A DNA stretch of 64,000 nucleotides, taken from an uncultured Myxococcales bacterium (GTDB lineage: Bacteria > Myxococcota_A > Polyangia > Polyangiales > Polyangiaceae). The translations under genes and the position numbers were made by a program. The notes beneath the pieces are model-generated. The model did no database searches and was not told the origin of the DNA. It saw nothing but the letters and a program-made list of their open reading frames with translations. This document shows positions 17,299 through 25,338 of this stretch, one piece after another; the stretch's first letter is position 1, and the number at the start of each line of letters is the position of its first letter. The DNA is taken from positions 1 through 64,000 of the forward strand of contig CALKVG010000666.1 of NCBI GenBank assembly GCA_937998045.1. The letters are read 5' to 3'.

Positions 17299-19291
17299 GC
17301 GAGCTCGAACGTACGCCGCGCCGTCGTGCCGGCGATCCAGTACCCATCGTAGCGCGTCGCGCCCGCTTGCGCGGGTAACGGCCGCAGCCGTCGCGATCGC
17401 CGCCGCGACCACGGCTCACCCGGCGCAGGGCGCGGCTTCGGTGTGGGTGATCGACGACGGCGAGAAGGTCGGGCGCGAGGCGACGGCGACGCCGTACGAG
17501 CGCGGCGAGCAGAACCCGGTGTGGCATCCGGGCAAGCCCGTGCGTCTGTTCGCGCTCCGCGACGAGGTGGTCGCGTTCCAGGTGGTGGTCGAGGCCGACG
17601 CGGCGGCCCTTCCGTCGGTGACGGTGGACGTGCGCCCGCTCTCGTCGAACGGCGGCGCGAGATTGCCGTCGCCCAGCCGCTTCGTCGAGTCCTTCGTTCG
17701 CGTGCGGCGCGCCTCTGGGGGACGCACCGCGGGCGAGTCCCTCGGCTGGGAGGCCGGGTCCGGGCCGCCGCCGGGCGCGTGGATCGGCTGGGTACCGGAC
17801 GCGCTCGTTCCGGTCGAGAGAGCGCCCTCGTGGGCGGCTTACCCGATGCGCATCGCACCGAACACCAACGGCGTTTTATGGGTGGACGTCTACGTCCCGC
17901 GCGATCAGGCACCGGGCCTTTATCAGGGCACGATCGACGTAGCGAACGAAGGACGGGCGCTCTCATCGATCCGGCTCGAGCTGGACGTGAAGAGCGTCGT
18001 ACTCCCGCCTCCTACCGGAGAGGCCACGGTGTTCTACGATCCCGAGGAGCTCGAGCGGCGCATGGGCGACGGCGCCGAAGAGGCGCTCTGGAAGCTGCTC
18101 CACGCGCACCGAGTGTCGCCCCTGCACGACGCGACGTCTCCGGCCGACGTGGGCCGACAACGCGACGCGCTGAGCGGGGCTCTCTATGCGTCCGAACGGG
18201 GGTACGTCGGGCCAGGGGCGAACCGAGGCGACGGCGTCCTCGCCATCGGCGCGTACGGAGCGCTCGGCGCGCCGGACTTCGCGAAGACGTCGCGCGTCCA
18301 GGCGATCGTCGATGCGGCGGCCCGCGCCAGGGTCCTCGCCGGGACCGACGTGTTCGTCTACGCCGACGACGAGCAGTGCGACAGCCCACTGGGTGCCGCG
18401 TGGCGCGAGGCGCTGCGGAGCTCGCCGGACGCGCGCGTACGTGCCGTCCGCGTGGCCTGGACGTGCACCGAGGATCCGGCGAAGCAGCCCGTGGACATCG
18501 CCATGCTCCTCGCGCACTACGACGTTGCGCAAGCCGATCGCTCGCGACGTCTGGGCAAGGAGGTATGGGTCTACAACGGCGTCCTGCCGCGCACGGGCAC
18601 GTTCTTGCTCGACGCCGACGCGATCTCGCCGCGCGTCAACGGCTGGCTCGCGGCGATGTACGGGGTGCGCCGCTGGTTCTACTGGGAGGCGACGTATTGG
18701 TACGGGCAGCACGGCGCGGCGCCCATCGACCCCTTCGTCGAGCCCGAGACGCTGCACAATCGCGACGGAGACTGGGCCAACGGCGACGGCGTGCTGGTCT
18801 ACCCCGCGCGACAAGACGACGCGTTCGGCGAGCATTCGCTCGGCTACACCGGCGTCCTGCCCTCGATTCGACTCAAGAACTGGCGGCGCGGACTGCAGGA
18901 CGGCGCGTACCTCGAGCTGGCGCGCGCGCGCGACCGCGCGCGCGCCGATGCCGTGGCGCGATCGCTGGTCCCGATCGCGTTCGACGACGCGAAGGCCGGT
19001 CGGCCGCCGTCCTGGAGCCCGCACGGCGCCGCGTTCGCCGAGGCGCGGCGAGCGCTCCTCGCGATCGCGGTCGGCGAGCCGGCGAGTCCCGGCGGGCCGG
19101 GCGCGCCGCCGACGTCGCACTCGCCCTCGCACGCGCGCCTCGGCTGGGGCGCGGGCGGGGCAGCCGCCCTCCTCGCCCTGGGCGCCGTGCTCCGAGCCTA
19201 CCTCGCGCGGCCGCTTCGCCTCGGGATGACGCGGATCCCGAGGCCTTCGAGCCAGGCACGCAGGTCCATCCCGCAGCGCGCCGCCGAGTAG
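17297..19291 (+). CDS. Secreted/membrane DUF4091 (glycoside hydrolase 123-like) protein
   Basis: 664 residues. A long basic N-terminus and hydrophobic segment TAAAVAIAAATTAHPAQGA form the signal. The middle has a beta-rich domain (about 45-230) followed by a TIM-barrel-like region with FYDPEELERRMGDG and RRWFYWEATYWYG, and ends with the DUF4091 signature SIRLKNWRRGLQDGAYLEL (about 535-553). DUF4091 proteins are predicted glycoside hydrolases acting outside the cytoplasm. A final hydrophobic helix (about 620-640) and a basic tail may anchor it. ATG 17297 shares CATG with the divergent glycosyltransferase. The last 94 bp overlap the convergent zinc-ribbon gene. Confidence 0.75.
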   Translation: MRARTYAAPSCRRSSTHRSASRPLARVTAAAVAIAAATTAHPAQGAASVWVIDDGEKVGREATATPYERGEQNPVWHPGKPVRLFALRDEVVAFQVVVEADAAALPSVTVDVRPLSSNGGARLPSPSRFVESFVRVRRASGGRTAGESLGWEAGSGPPPGAWIGWVPDALVPVERAPSWAAYPMRIAPNTNGVLWVDVYVPRDQAPGLYQGTIDVANEGRALSSIRLELDVKSVVLPPPTGEATVFYDPEELERRMGDGAEEALWKLLHAHRVSPLHDATSPADVGRQRDALSGALYASERGYVGPGANRGDGVLAIGAYGALGAPDFAKTSRVQAIVDAAARARVLAGTDVFVYADDEQCDSPLGAAWREALRSSPDARVRAVRVAWTCTEDPAKQPVDIAMLLAHYDVAQADRSRRLGKEVWVYNGVLPRTGTFLLDADAISPRVNGWLAAMYGVRRWFYWEATYWYGQHGAAPIDPFVEPETLHNRDGDWANGDGVLVYPARQDDAFGEHSLGYTGVLPSIRLKNWRRGLQDGAYLELARARDRARADAVARSLVPIAFDDAKAGRPPSWSPHGAAFAEARRALLAIAVGEPASPGGPGAPPTSHSPSHARLGWGAGGAAALLALGAVLRAYLARPLRLGMTRIPRPSSQARRSIPQRAAE

Positions 19292-20019
19292 GCGGCCCAC
19301 TGGACCTCCTCTTTCTCGTCGAGCTTCTGCAGGAACTCGTTGGCCGCTGCGGCCTCCCGCAGCAGGGCCTGGCGCCGGGGCTGGGTCACGTAGACCGTGA
19401 TGAAATCAGGAATCCACCGGCGCTTGTCGGCGTACGGAACACGCACGTAGCCGGGGCAGTCGTCGCGCCACTTGCGCGGGAGGAACACCTCGCCCGTGAG
19501 GGGACTGAGGAAGCAGAGCGCGCCGTCGACGAAGGCCTCTTCGAGCAGGTCGAGGTCGATGGGCAGGGCACGAAGGCCCGACGCAGGCGGGGGCGCGCTC
19601 GGTGCGGGCAGTGGGACAGAGGGCTGCACCGACGGCGGCGGCGCCGTGGGCACGCTCGACGGACGGGCGCGCACCGTGGAGCTCCGATGTGCCACATAGG
19701 CCGACTCCTCGCCGAGATCCTGCGCTGCTTTGGGCATGGCGGCGGACTCGGGGAGATGGCCATCGCCCCGGCCCTCCGCACAGAAGGGGCATCCCTTCAT
19801 CGCAGCGGGCGCAGCTTGCCATTCGTGGGTGGGGACGACGCTGCAGCGCCACCAGACGAGACGGCGGGCGCGATAGCCCACCTCTTCCGGCGAGAGATCG
19901 CCGTTTTTCGGGCTGAAGGCTGCGGCCAGCTCCGGATCGTCGGCGATCGTCTTCTGGGTCTCTTTGGCTCGCATCGGCTTGAGCATCATGGGATTCGCGC
20001 CTCGCGCACTCGCCGGCAT
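19198..20019 (-). CDS. DUF4379-type zinc-ribbon protein with UPF0158-like C-terminal domain
   Basis: 273 residues. Residues 24-84 match the DUF4379 zinc-ribbon pattern: a leading DPELAAAFSPKNGDLSPEEV, then WWRC (Cys59), His65 in THEWQA and the CPFC knuckle (Cys77, Cys80). A Pro/Ser-rich linker (100-148) leads to IDLDLLEEAFVDGALCFL and SPLTGEVFLP (about 152-180), which resembles the start of UPF0158 proteins (LDxL...ALxxx...YLDxxTGEV). The remainder, with aromatic-rich PDFITVYVTQ, is unassigned. DUF4379 domains often accompany nuclease-like domains; none is evident here. The gene overlaps the DUF4091 gene by 94 bp tail to tail. A palindromic repeat lies just upstream. Confidence 0.7.
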   Translation of the reverse strand: MPASARGANPMMLKPMRAKETQKTIADDPELAAAFSPKNGDLSPEEVGYRARRLVWWRCSVVPTHEWQAAPAAMKGCPFCAEGRGDGHLPESAAMPKAAQDLGEESAYVAHRSSTVRARPSSVPTAPPPSVQPSVPLPAPSAPPPASGLRALPIDLDLLEEAFVDGALCFLSPLTGEVFLPRKWRDDCPGYVRVPYADKRRWIPDFITVYVTQPRRQALLREAAAANEFLQKLDEKEEVQWAAYSAARCGMDLRAWLEGLGIRVIPRRSGRAR

Positions 20020-20043
20020 ACACGCCGATGCGAGCTCCCCCAG

Positions 20044-20082
20044 GTTTCGACCACGCTCCGGCGCAGCCGGAGACGCGCCGTC
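20044..20082. repeat. 39-nt palindromic repeat, intergenic copy
   Basis: It begins GTTTCGACCACGCTCCGG, contains CTCCGGC-GCA-GCCGGAG and ends GAGACGCGCCGTC. It matches the copies at 6012-6050 with only a few changes, all in the first bases, the loop or one pyrimidine, and has the same length. It lies in the 72-bp gap between the aminotransferase stop (20092) and the zinc-ribbon gene start (20019), both on the minus strand. Confidence 0.85.
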
Positions 20083-20091
20083 ATCGGGCCC

Positions 20092-21330
20092 TCAATCGCT
20101 ATCGCCATCGCTGGACGCTGTCCAGTCTCCCATCGCTTCTCGTAGCCGCGCCACCCCCTCCAGAACGCGGCCGAGCCGGACACCGGTAAAGCACAACCGC
20201 GCCCACGTCACAAACGCGTCGCCGAAGCCCTCGCCGGGTGCGAGGAGCACTCCCTGATCGACCGCGCGTTCGAGCAGACCTCGCAACGGACGACCGCGGA
20301 GAGCTGCCGCGAAATCGATGAAGACGTAGCTGCCGCCGTCGGGCGCGAACGCGCGCAGGCCGCCGGAGGCGCTGTCGCCCTCGAAGCGCGCGAGCGCTTC
20401 CATGACGGCGTCGCGCGCCTCCCGATACCCGGCTCGCGCGCCTTCCAACCAGGCGGAAGGTGCGCGAAGTGCGGCCAGAGCAATGCGCTGCGATGCCAGC
20501 GGAACATTGAACACCGTGTGCGTGGCCACGCGCCGCGCGAGCGCGACGACGCGTTCGGGTCCGACGACGAATCCGACGCGCGCTCCCGCGAGCGAGTGGC
20601 TCTTCGAGAGCGAATACGCCGTGAGCGTGCGCTCGGCCATACCTTCGAGGCGCGCGATCGACGTATGGGCGCCCGTATAGACGTAGTCGGCATAGACCTC
20701 GTCGGCGACGACCCACAACCCACGCGCGACCGCCAGGCGGGCGATGCCCTCGAGCTGCGCGACGGAGAGCACTTTTCCGTCGGGGTTGTTCGGCGTGATG
20801 AAGTAGATGGCGCGCGTGCGCGGGGTGAGCGCCTCCGCGAAGACCGAGGCGGCGTCGAGCGAAGGGTCGGCGTACAGGCGATTCGTCAGCGGAACCTCGA
20901 TGGGCACGGCGCCGGCCGCGCGCAGGACGCCGACCGACAGCGGCCAGTACGGCGCCGCGACGAGCACTTCGTCCCCGGGATCCAGGACGGCGCGCACCGA
21001 GCAGAAGAGCGCGTGCGTCGCGCCGCAGCCGACGAGAACGTGGGCGGCGGTCACCTCGCGGGGACCGAAGCCGCACGCGGCGAGCCGCTCGGCGAATGCC
21101 TCTTTCAGCGACGGCAGGCCGGCGACGCCACCGTAGCGGTAGAGCGCCTCGTCGAACGCGGCGGTCTCGATACTGGCGAAGCGGGCGTCCTTTGGCGGCG
21201 GCAGGTGCGTGTCGCCGATGTGGAGCTCGATGAGGTCCCCACCGCGACGTGCGCGTTCCTCGATGCGCGGCGCGAGATCCGCGAAGACGCTCGCACGCAG
21301 CGCGGACGCGGTGCGCGACAACGAGGGCAT
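20092..21330 (-). CDS. Class I/II pyridoxal-phosphate aminotransferase
   Basis: 412 residues of fold-type I PLP enzymes. The substrate region has YRYGGVAGLPSLKEAFAERL, the cofactor contacts include GCGATHALF, TPNNPDG (179-185) and VVADEVYADYVY, and the Schiff-base lysine is Lys243 in SLSKSHSLAGARVG. The arginine that binds the alpha-carboxylate is probably in WARLCFTG near the C-terminus. The substrate cannot be told from sequence; it groups broadly with aspartate/aromatic aminotransferases. ATG 21330 is followed 9 bp upstream by the stop of the next minus-strand gene, so the two are probably cotranscribed. Confidence 0.9.
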   Translation of the reverse strand: MPSLSRTASALRASVFADLAPRIEERARRGGDLIELHIGDTHLPPPKDARFASIETAAFDEALYRYGGVAGLPSLKEAFAERLAACGFGPREVTAAHVLVGCGATHALFCSVRAVLDPGDEVLVAAPYWPLSVGVLRAAGAVPIEVPLTNRLYADPSLDAASVFAEALTPRTRAIYFITPNNPDGKVLSVAQLEGIARLAVARGLWVVADEVYADYVYTGAHTSIARLEGMAERTLTAYSLSKSHSLAGARVGFVVGPERVVALARRVATHTVFNVPLASQRIALAALRAPSAWLEGARAGYREARDAVMEALARFEGDSASGGLRAFAPDGGSYVFIDFAAALRGRPLRGLLERAVDQGVLLAPGEGFGDAFVTWARLCFTGVRLGRVLEGVARLREAMGDWTASSDGDSD

Positions 21331-21339
21331 GGGCGCATG

Positions 21340-21825
21340 TTACGCCAGCGGCCGCACGATCGCCGGCCAGAGCCGGCGGAAGCCGACCGCGACCAGGCGA
21401 CCGTCGCGCGTGACGACGATCGCGCCGTAGCGGCACTTCTCGACGATGCACCCTTCGGCCACGCCGTTCTGCCGCTGCCAGCGGACGCGTTCGCCCGGCG
21501 CGAGCAGCGCGAAAAGGCGCGCCTCGGCCGCAATGCGCGCCAGCTCTTCGGGGACGCCGCCGCCGAAGCTCGTCACGGCGCTGGCCCGGATGCGTCGGGC
21601 CGCGCCGTCGTCGAACCAGACGTCGCACTCGCGGTCCGAGGACCAGAGGATGACGCCCTTCCGCTTGCTGCCGTCGCGCAGGACGGCTTCCACGGCGACG
21701 CCGGGAGCGCGCGTCGATGGGACGTTCGGCTTGCCGCCCAGCCTGCGTCGCGCGGCGTCGATCGACGGGCGCGACGACGGGCCCTCGCTGGAGCGAGCCG
21801 AGTCACGAGTTATCTTGGCGCTCAT
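21340..21825 (-). CDS. Hypothetical protein
   Basis: 161 residues from ATG 21825. No family recognised. It begins with a basic, Ser-rich region (1-45), then a beta-rich stretch with alternating hydrophobic residues: VAVEAVLRDGSKRKGVILW, DVWFDDGAARRI and, later, RVRWQRQNGVAEGCIVEK, VVTRDGRLVAVGFRRLWP. The repeated VxxxxRDG...G pattern suggests small SH3/Tudor-like barrels, which is speculative. It is upstream of the aminotransferase with 9 bp between them. Its ATG shares CATG with the ATG of the divergent aldo-keto reductase. The frame extends 15 codons further upstream but into the divergent gene. Confidence 0.6.
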   Translation of the reverse strand: MSAKITRDSARSSEGPSSRPSIDAARRRLGGKPNVPSTRAPGVAVEAVLRDGSKRKGVILWSSDRECDVWFDDGAARRIRASAVTSFGGGVPEELARIAAEARLFALLAPGERVRWQRQNGVAEGCIVEKCRYGAIVVTRDGRLVAVGFRRLWPAIVRPLA

Positions 21826-22669
21826 GATGGTCCGTCCGTTCGGGCAAGCTGGCGTCGAGGTCCCCGTCATCGGCCAGGGGACGTGGAAGATGGAGCGCGA
21901 CGATCGCGCCGAAGCGATCCGCGCGCTCCGCCGAGGACTCGACCTCGGGATTACTCACGTCGACACCGCGGAGCTTTACGGCTCGGGCGAGGTCGAGAGG
22001 CTGGTGGGCGAAGCCATCGCGGGGCGCCGCGAGCAGGTGTTTCTCGTGTCGAAGGTGGTTCCCGAGCACGCCACTCACCAAGGCACGCTCCGGGCCTGCG
22101 AGCAGAGCTTGCGGCGGCTACGAACCGATTGGCTCGACTGTTACTTGCTGCACTGGCCGGGTCGTCACCCGCTGTCCGAGACGATCCGAGCTTTCGAACA
22201 GCTCGAAGAGCAGGGGAAGATCCGCTCCTGGGGCGTGAGCAATTTCGATGTCGCCGAGCTCGATGAAGCGCTCTCGCTTGCGGGCGCGGCGAGCATCGCG
22301 TGCAATCAGGTCCTTTATCACCTGGACGAGCGGGCGATCGAGGCCGCCGTGCTTCCGTGGTGTGCGCGCCACAGCGTCGCACTCGTCGCGTACAGCCCCT
22401 TCGGCGCGGGGCGATTTCCGCCGGCGAACTCGCCCCGAGGCCGCGTCTTGGTCGAGATCGCCCGGGAGCGTGGCGCCACACCGCACCAGGTCGCGCTCGC
22501 TTTCCTCGTGCGCGACCACCATGTGTTCGCCATCCCGAAGGCGGCGCGCGTCCACCATGTGGAGGACGTTGCCGGCGCGGGCTCGCTGGTGCTGAGTGCG
22601 GACGAGCTCCGCAGGATCGACGCGGCCTTTCCACGCCCGCAGGGAACGGGGCGACTGCCCGTCCTATAG
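21824..22669 (+). CDS. Aldo/keto reductase
   Basis: 281 residues of the AKR TIM barrel. The catalytic tetrad is complete: Asp47 and Tyr52 in HVDTAELYGSGEVE, Lys77 in VSKV and His110 in LLHWPG. The cofactor-binding end has AIPKAARVHHVEDVAGA, typical of NADPH-dependent reductases. The start GQGTWKM shortly after the N-terminus fits the bacterial YajO/DkgA-like branch; substrate unknown. ATG 21824 is used; ATG 21827 is equally possible. The 21824 start overlaps the divergent hypothetical gene's start by two bases, leaving no separate promoter space. The peroxiredoxin gene follows 42 bp downstream. Confidence 0.9.
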   Translation: MMVRPFGQAGVEVPVIGQGTWKMERDDRAEAIRALRRGLDLGITHVDTAELYGSGEVERLVGEAIAGRREQVFLVSKVVPEHATHQGTLRACEQSLRRLRTDWLDCYLLHWPGRHPLSETIRAFEQLEEQGKIRSWGVSNFDVAELDEALSLAGAASIACNQVLYHLDERAIEAAVLPWCARHSVALVAYSPFGAGRFPPANSPRGRVLVEIARERGATPHQVALAFLVRDHHVFAIPKAARVHHVEDVAGAGSLVLSADELRRIDAAFPRPQGTGRLPVL

Positions 22670-22711
22670 GGAGGGGCGCCCCTCGGCACGCGCAGTGCTT
22701 GAAGCACGGGC

Positions 22712-23248
22712 ATGCTGACCGTAGGCCAGCGGCTTCCGAGTTTCTCGCTGAAAGCCGCCGTTTCGGCCGAGACCGGCCACGAGATCGCGACGGTGACCGA
22801 CTCCGCGTTCGCCGGCGGCTGGCTCGTGCTCTTCTTCTGGCCCATCGACTTCACCGTGGTGTGCCCGACCGAGATCCTCGCGTTCGCGCGCCACGAAGCG
22901 GCGTTTCGTGCGCGAAGGGCCGCGCTCCTCGGGGTGAGCGGCGACTCGGCGTGGGCGCACGTCGCGTGGAGGGAGCGCGACGCGGATCTGCGCAGAGTGC
23001 CGTTCCCGATGGCGGGAGACCCGAACAGCGGGCTCGCGCGCGCGATGGGGGTCTTCGATCCGCAGGTGGGGCTCCCCGCCCGCGCGACGTTCCTCGTCGA
23101 CCCGGAGCAGACGATTCGCTGGGCGAGCGCGCACGACGTCCGCTGCGGGCGCAGCGTGCGGGAGGTGCTTCGCGTGCTCGACGCGCTGCTCACCGGGCGA
23201 GCGACGCCGTGCGAGTGGACGCCGGGCGAGGCAACGCTGCTCGCGTAG
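22712..23248 (+). CDS. Peroxiredoxin, AhpC/TSA family (2-Cys)
   Basis: 178 residues. The peroxidatic cysteine is Cys51 in WPIDFTVVCPTE and the resolving cysteine is probably Cys167 in TPCEWTPGE, the placement found in typical 2-Cys AhpC proteins. FLVDPEQTIRWASAHDVRCGRS holds the conserved arginine region (given here in part). The protein detoxifies hydroperoxides using thiol reductants; the thioredoxin reductase at 28939-29898 could supply reducing power through a thioredoxin, though that link is inferred. The start MLTVGQRLPSF is the normal N-terminus of the family. It is preceded on the same strand by the aldo-keto reductase and may be cotranscribed. Confidence 0.92.
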   Translation: MLTVGQRLPSFSLKAAVSAETGHEIATVTDSAFAGGWLVLFFWPIDFTVVCPTEILAFARHEAAFRARRAALLGVSGDSAWAHVAWRERDADLRRVPFPMAGDPNSGLARAMGVFDPQVGLPARATFLVDPEQTIRWASAHDVRCGRSVREVLRVLDALLTGRATPCEWTPGEATLLA

Positions 23249-23305
23249 GCTGAGGAGGGGGCGCCGGAAGTTCGCGCGGCCTGCGCTCGCCGCGTTCCTC
23301 GCCCG

Positions 23306-25144
23306 TCAGAACCCGAGTTGCAGCCCGAGCTCCGGCGCGGCGCCGAGGAGCGTGCCGGCAGACCCGCCGAACGCCGCTTCGATCTTGAGGATGCCCGTGG
23401 CCGCGACCTTCCTGCTGAGGAGGAGGCGTACGCCACCGCCGGCGGCGACGAAGCCGGGGCCCGCAGTGATCCACGCATTCTCCGGCTGCTCCTTCGGCGG
23501 CCCGCTGGGCTGCGTGAGAAAGACCGGCACCTGCACGAAGGCGTCGAATTCGCCGACCCCCGCGGCGACGAGGACGAGCGGCGCCACCGATTGCGTGATG
23601 GCGTTCTTGCCGAAGAGGTACGTAAACCGCGCTTCGCCGTGCACGGGCGCGAACGCCGCGCCGGGCGCGGCCGCCGGATCGGTGAAGAGTTCGTAGCCGC
23701 CGCGCACGCCGAGCAACATGTTGGCGTTGAGCGCGTAGTCGATGCTCAGCATGATGCGCAGGTTGCCGGGCGCGAAGCCCGACTGCACGAGATCGCCGTG
23801 CTTTGCGATCTGGCCGTTCACCGTGCTGTCGGTGCCGGGGAAGTTTGCGCCGGTGTTCGGGTCGACGCAGTTGTACGGATTGCCCGGCGTCAGCGGCGTC
23901 GTGCCGTTGGTCATCGGATTGAGCGCGCACACGTCGGTCGTGCCCGGCGCGATGAAGAAGTCCATTGACACCGCCCCGCCGATCCACCAGCGCGAGAACT
24001 TCGAGCTACCCGCGCCGCCGCCGCACTTGCCTTCCTTGCACGAGCCGCCCTCGCACTCGTCGTCGCTCGAGCAGTCTTCCCCTTCCGCCTTCTTGGGCGC
24101 CGTGCACGTCCCGTCGCTGCAGCTGCCGCTCGCGCATTCGTCGTCCGACTCGCACTTCTCGCCGCCGCCCTTCTTGTCGGCGCACTTGCTGTCGACGCAC
24201 GCGGCGCTCGTGCACTCGTTGTCCTTCGTGCACTCCTCGCCGGCGCCTTTCTTGTTGCTGCACCCGGGGAAGTCGGGCGGACACTCCGCGCCCGCACCCG
24301 AAGTCTCCGAGCACTGCTTCGGCGGCTCTTGCCCGGGGAGCCCGGGCGGCGCGCCGGCGATCGACTGCTTCACCGGGACGGTGAACGGCTTGGCGCGGCT
24401 GCCGGACGTCGCGACGGGGTCGTTCGCCGCGTTGAAGCCCTGGATGTAGTACTGCATCGTCCCGGGCAGGACGTCCTTGCACGGAATGAGTGCGCCCCAG
24501 CCGGTGCCCGATTTCGGCAATTCGAGCGGCTTCCACTCGGCCATGCCGGGGCCCTTGTATTTGACGATGACGCGCGCGAGCTGCTCGCTTCCCGAGTACT
24601 CGGCGTAAATCGGGAGCGGAGTGCGAACGAGCTCCTCGGGAGGCGGCGTGTGCGCGAAGTCTCCGGTGGGCTGCCCGGCGGGCGCGGGGCCGGTGGGCGG
24701 CGCCTCCGCTGCCGGGGCGGCGCCTCCACCACCCCCCTTCTTCTTCACCTCGTTCCAGACCTGCTCGATCTGCGGATTCTTGTAGGCCGGGTCGAGCTCG
24801 AGCGACCCATCTACGGAGAGCGCCTGGGCGAAGCTCGAACGCGCCTCATCGGAGTTGCCGTTGAGCACTTGCATCGCGCCGAGATCGCGGAGCAGCGCCG
24901 CGCGGAGCGGGTTGCCGCATCGATCCGTGCCGCACTTGCCGATCGCCGTCTGCAGCTTCTTGATCGCGGCGGCGTAGTTCACATTGAGGTTGTCTTCCTC
25001 GATGGCCTTCTTCTGGAGGGCCTGCGCCTCTCGCTCGACTTTGGGGTCCGCTCCCAGCGCGGGGGAAGCACATAGCGCCCCGGTGAGCACGACGAGCCAA
25101 GGGATAGCGCGCCGCAATGCCGCGGCGAGAAAGTTTCGTCGCAC
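23306..25144 (-). CDS. Cell-surface protein: repeat-containing N-terminus, Cys-rich repeats, outer-membrane barrel-like C-terminus
   Basis: 612 residues from GTG 25144, chosen because GGAGG lies five bases upstream on the coding strand and a signal peptide follows (WLVVLTGALCASPALGA). Residues 35-135 are helical and TPR-like (ARSSFAQALSVDGSLELDPA). A Pro/Ala/Gly linker leads to a beta domain (about 185-285), then at least four Cys-rich repeats of the form GEECTKDNECTSAACVDSKC, linked by Lys/Gly. The C-terminal 190 residues look like an outer-membrane barrel (SRWWIGGAVSMDFF ... LLGVRGGYELF) ending in ELGLQLGF with C-terminal Phe. Probably surface-exposed; function unknown. ATG 25171 is an alternative start without a good ribosome-binding site. 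Confidence 0.75.
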   Translation of the reverse strand: MRRNFLAAALRRAIPWLVVLTGALCASPALGADPKVEREAQALQKKAIEEDNLNVNYAAAIKKLQTAIGKCGTDRCGNPLRAALLRDLGAMQVLNGNSDEARSSFAQALSVDGSLELDPAYKNPQIEQVWNEVKKKGGGGGAAPAAEAPPTGPAPAGQPTGDFAHTPPPEELVRTPLPIYAEYSGSEQLARVIVKYKGPGMAEWKPLELPKSGTGWGALIPCKDVLPGTMQYYIQGFNAANDPVATSGSRAKPFTVPVKQSIAGAPPGLPGQEPPKQCSETSGAGAECPPDFPGCSNKKGAGEECTKDNECTSAACVDSKCADKKGGGEKCESDDECASGSCSDGTCTAPKKAEGEDCSSDDECEGGSCKEGKCGGGAGSSKFSRWWIGGAVSMDFFIAPGTTDVCALNPMTNGTTPLTPGNPYNCVDPNTGANFPGTDSTVNGQIAKHGDLVQSGFAPGNLRIMLSIDYALNANMLLGVRGGYELFTDPAAAPGAAFAPVHGEARFTYLFGKNAITQSVAPLVLVAAGVGEFDAFVQVPVFLTQPSGPPKEQPENAWITAGPGFVAAGGGVRLLLSRKVAATGILKIEAAFGGSAGTLLGAAPELGLQLGF

Positions 25145-25338
25145 GTAGACCTCCGCGAGGGGCGCGAGCATAGAGCAGGTCGCGCCGCGTTTGGTAGGAA
25201 AGTCCAGTGGGTGCGGCGCATCCGACGCACCGAGGGCCCTTGTCGTCGACATGGACTGCGATCGACGAAACGCGTCCACGCCGTCGCCGTTCGCGTCGAC
25301 GCCACGTCTACGCCGCATCGGTAAAACTCGGAACGTGC

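Noticed and set aside
25190..25330. A minus-strand phrase reading VDANGDGVDA, like a calcium-binding repeat, upstream of the Cys-rich surface gene.
   Set aside because: It lies before the well-supported GTG start at 25144 and is a single fragment with no continuation; probably chance.
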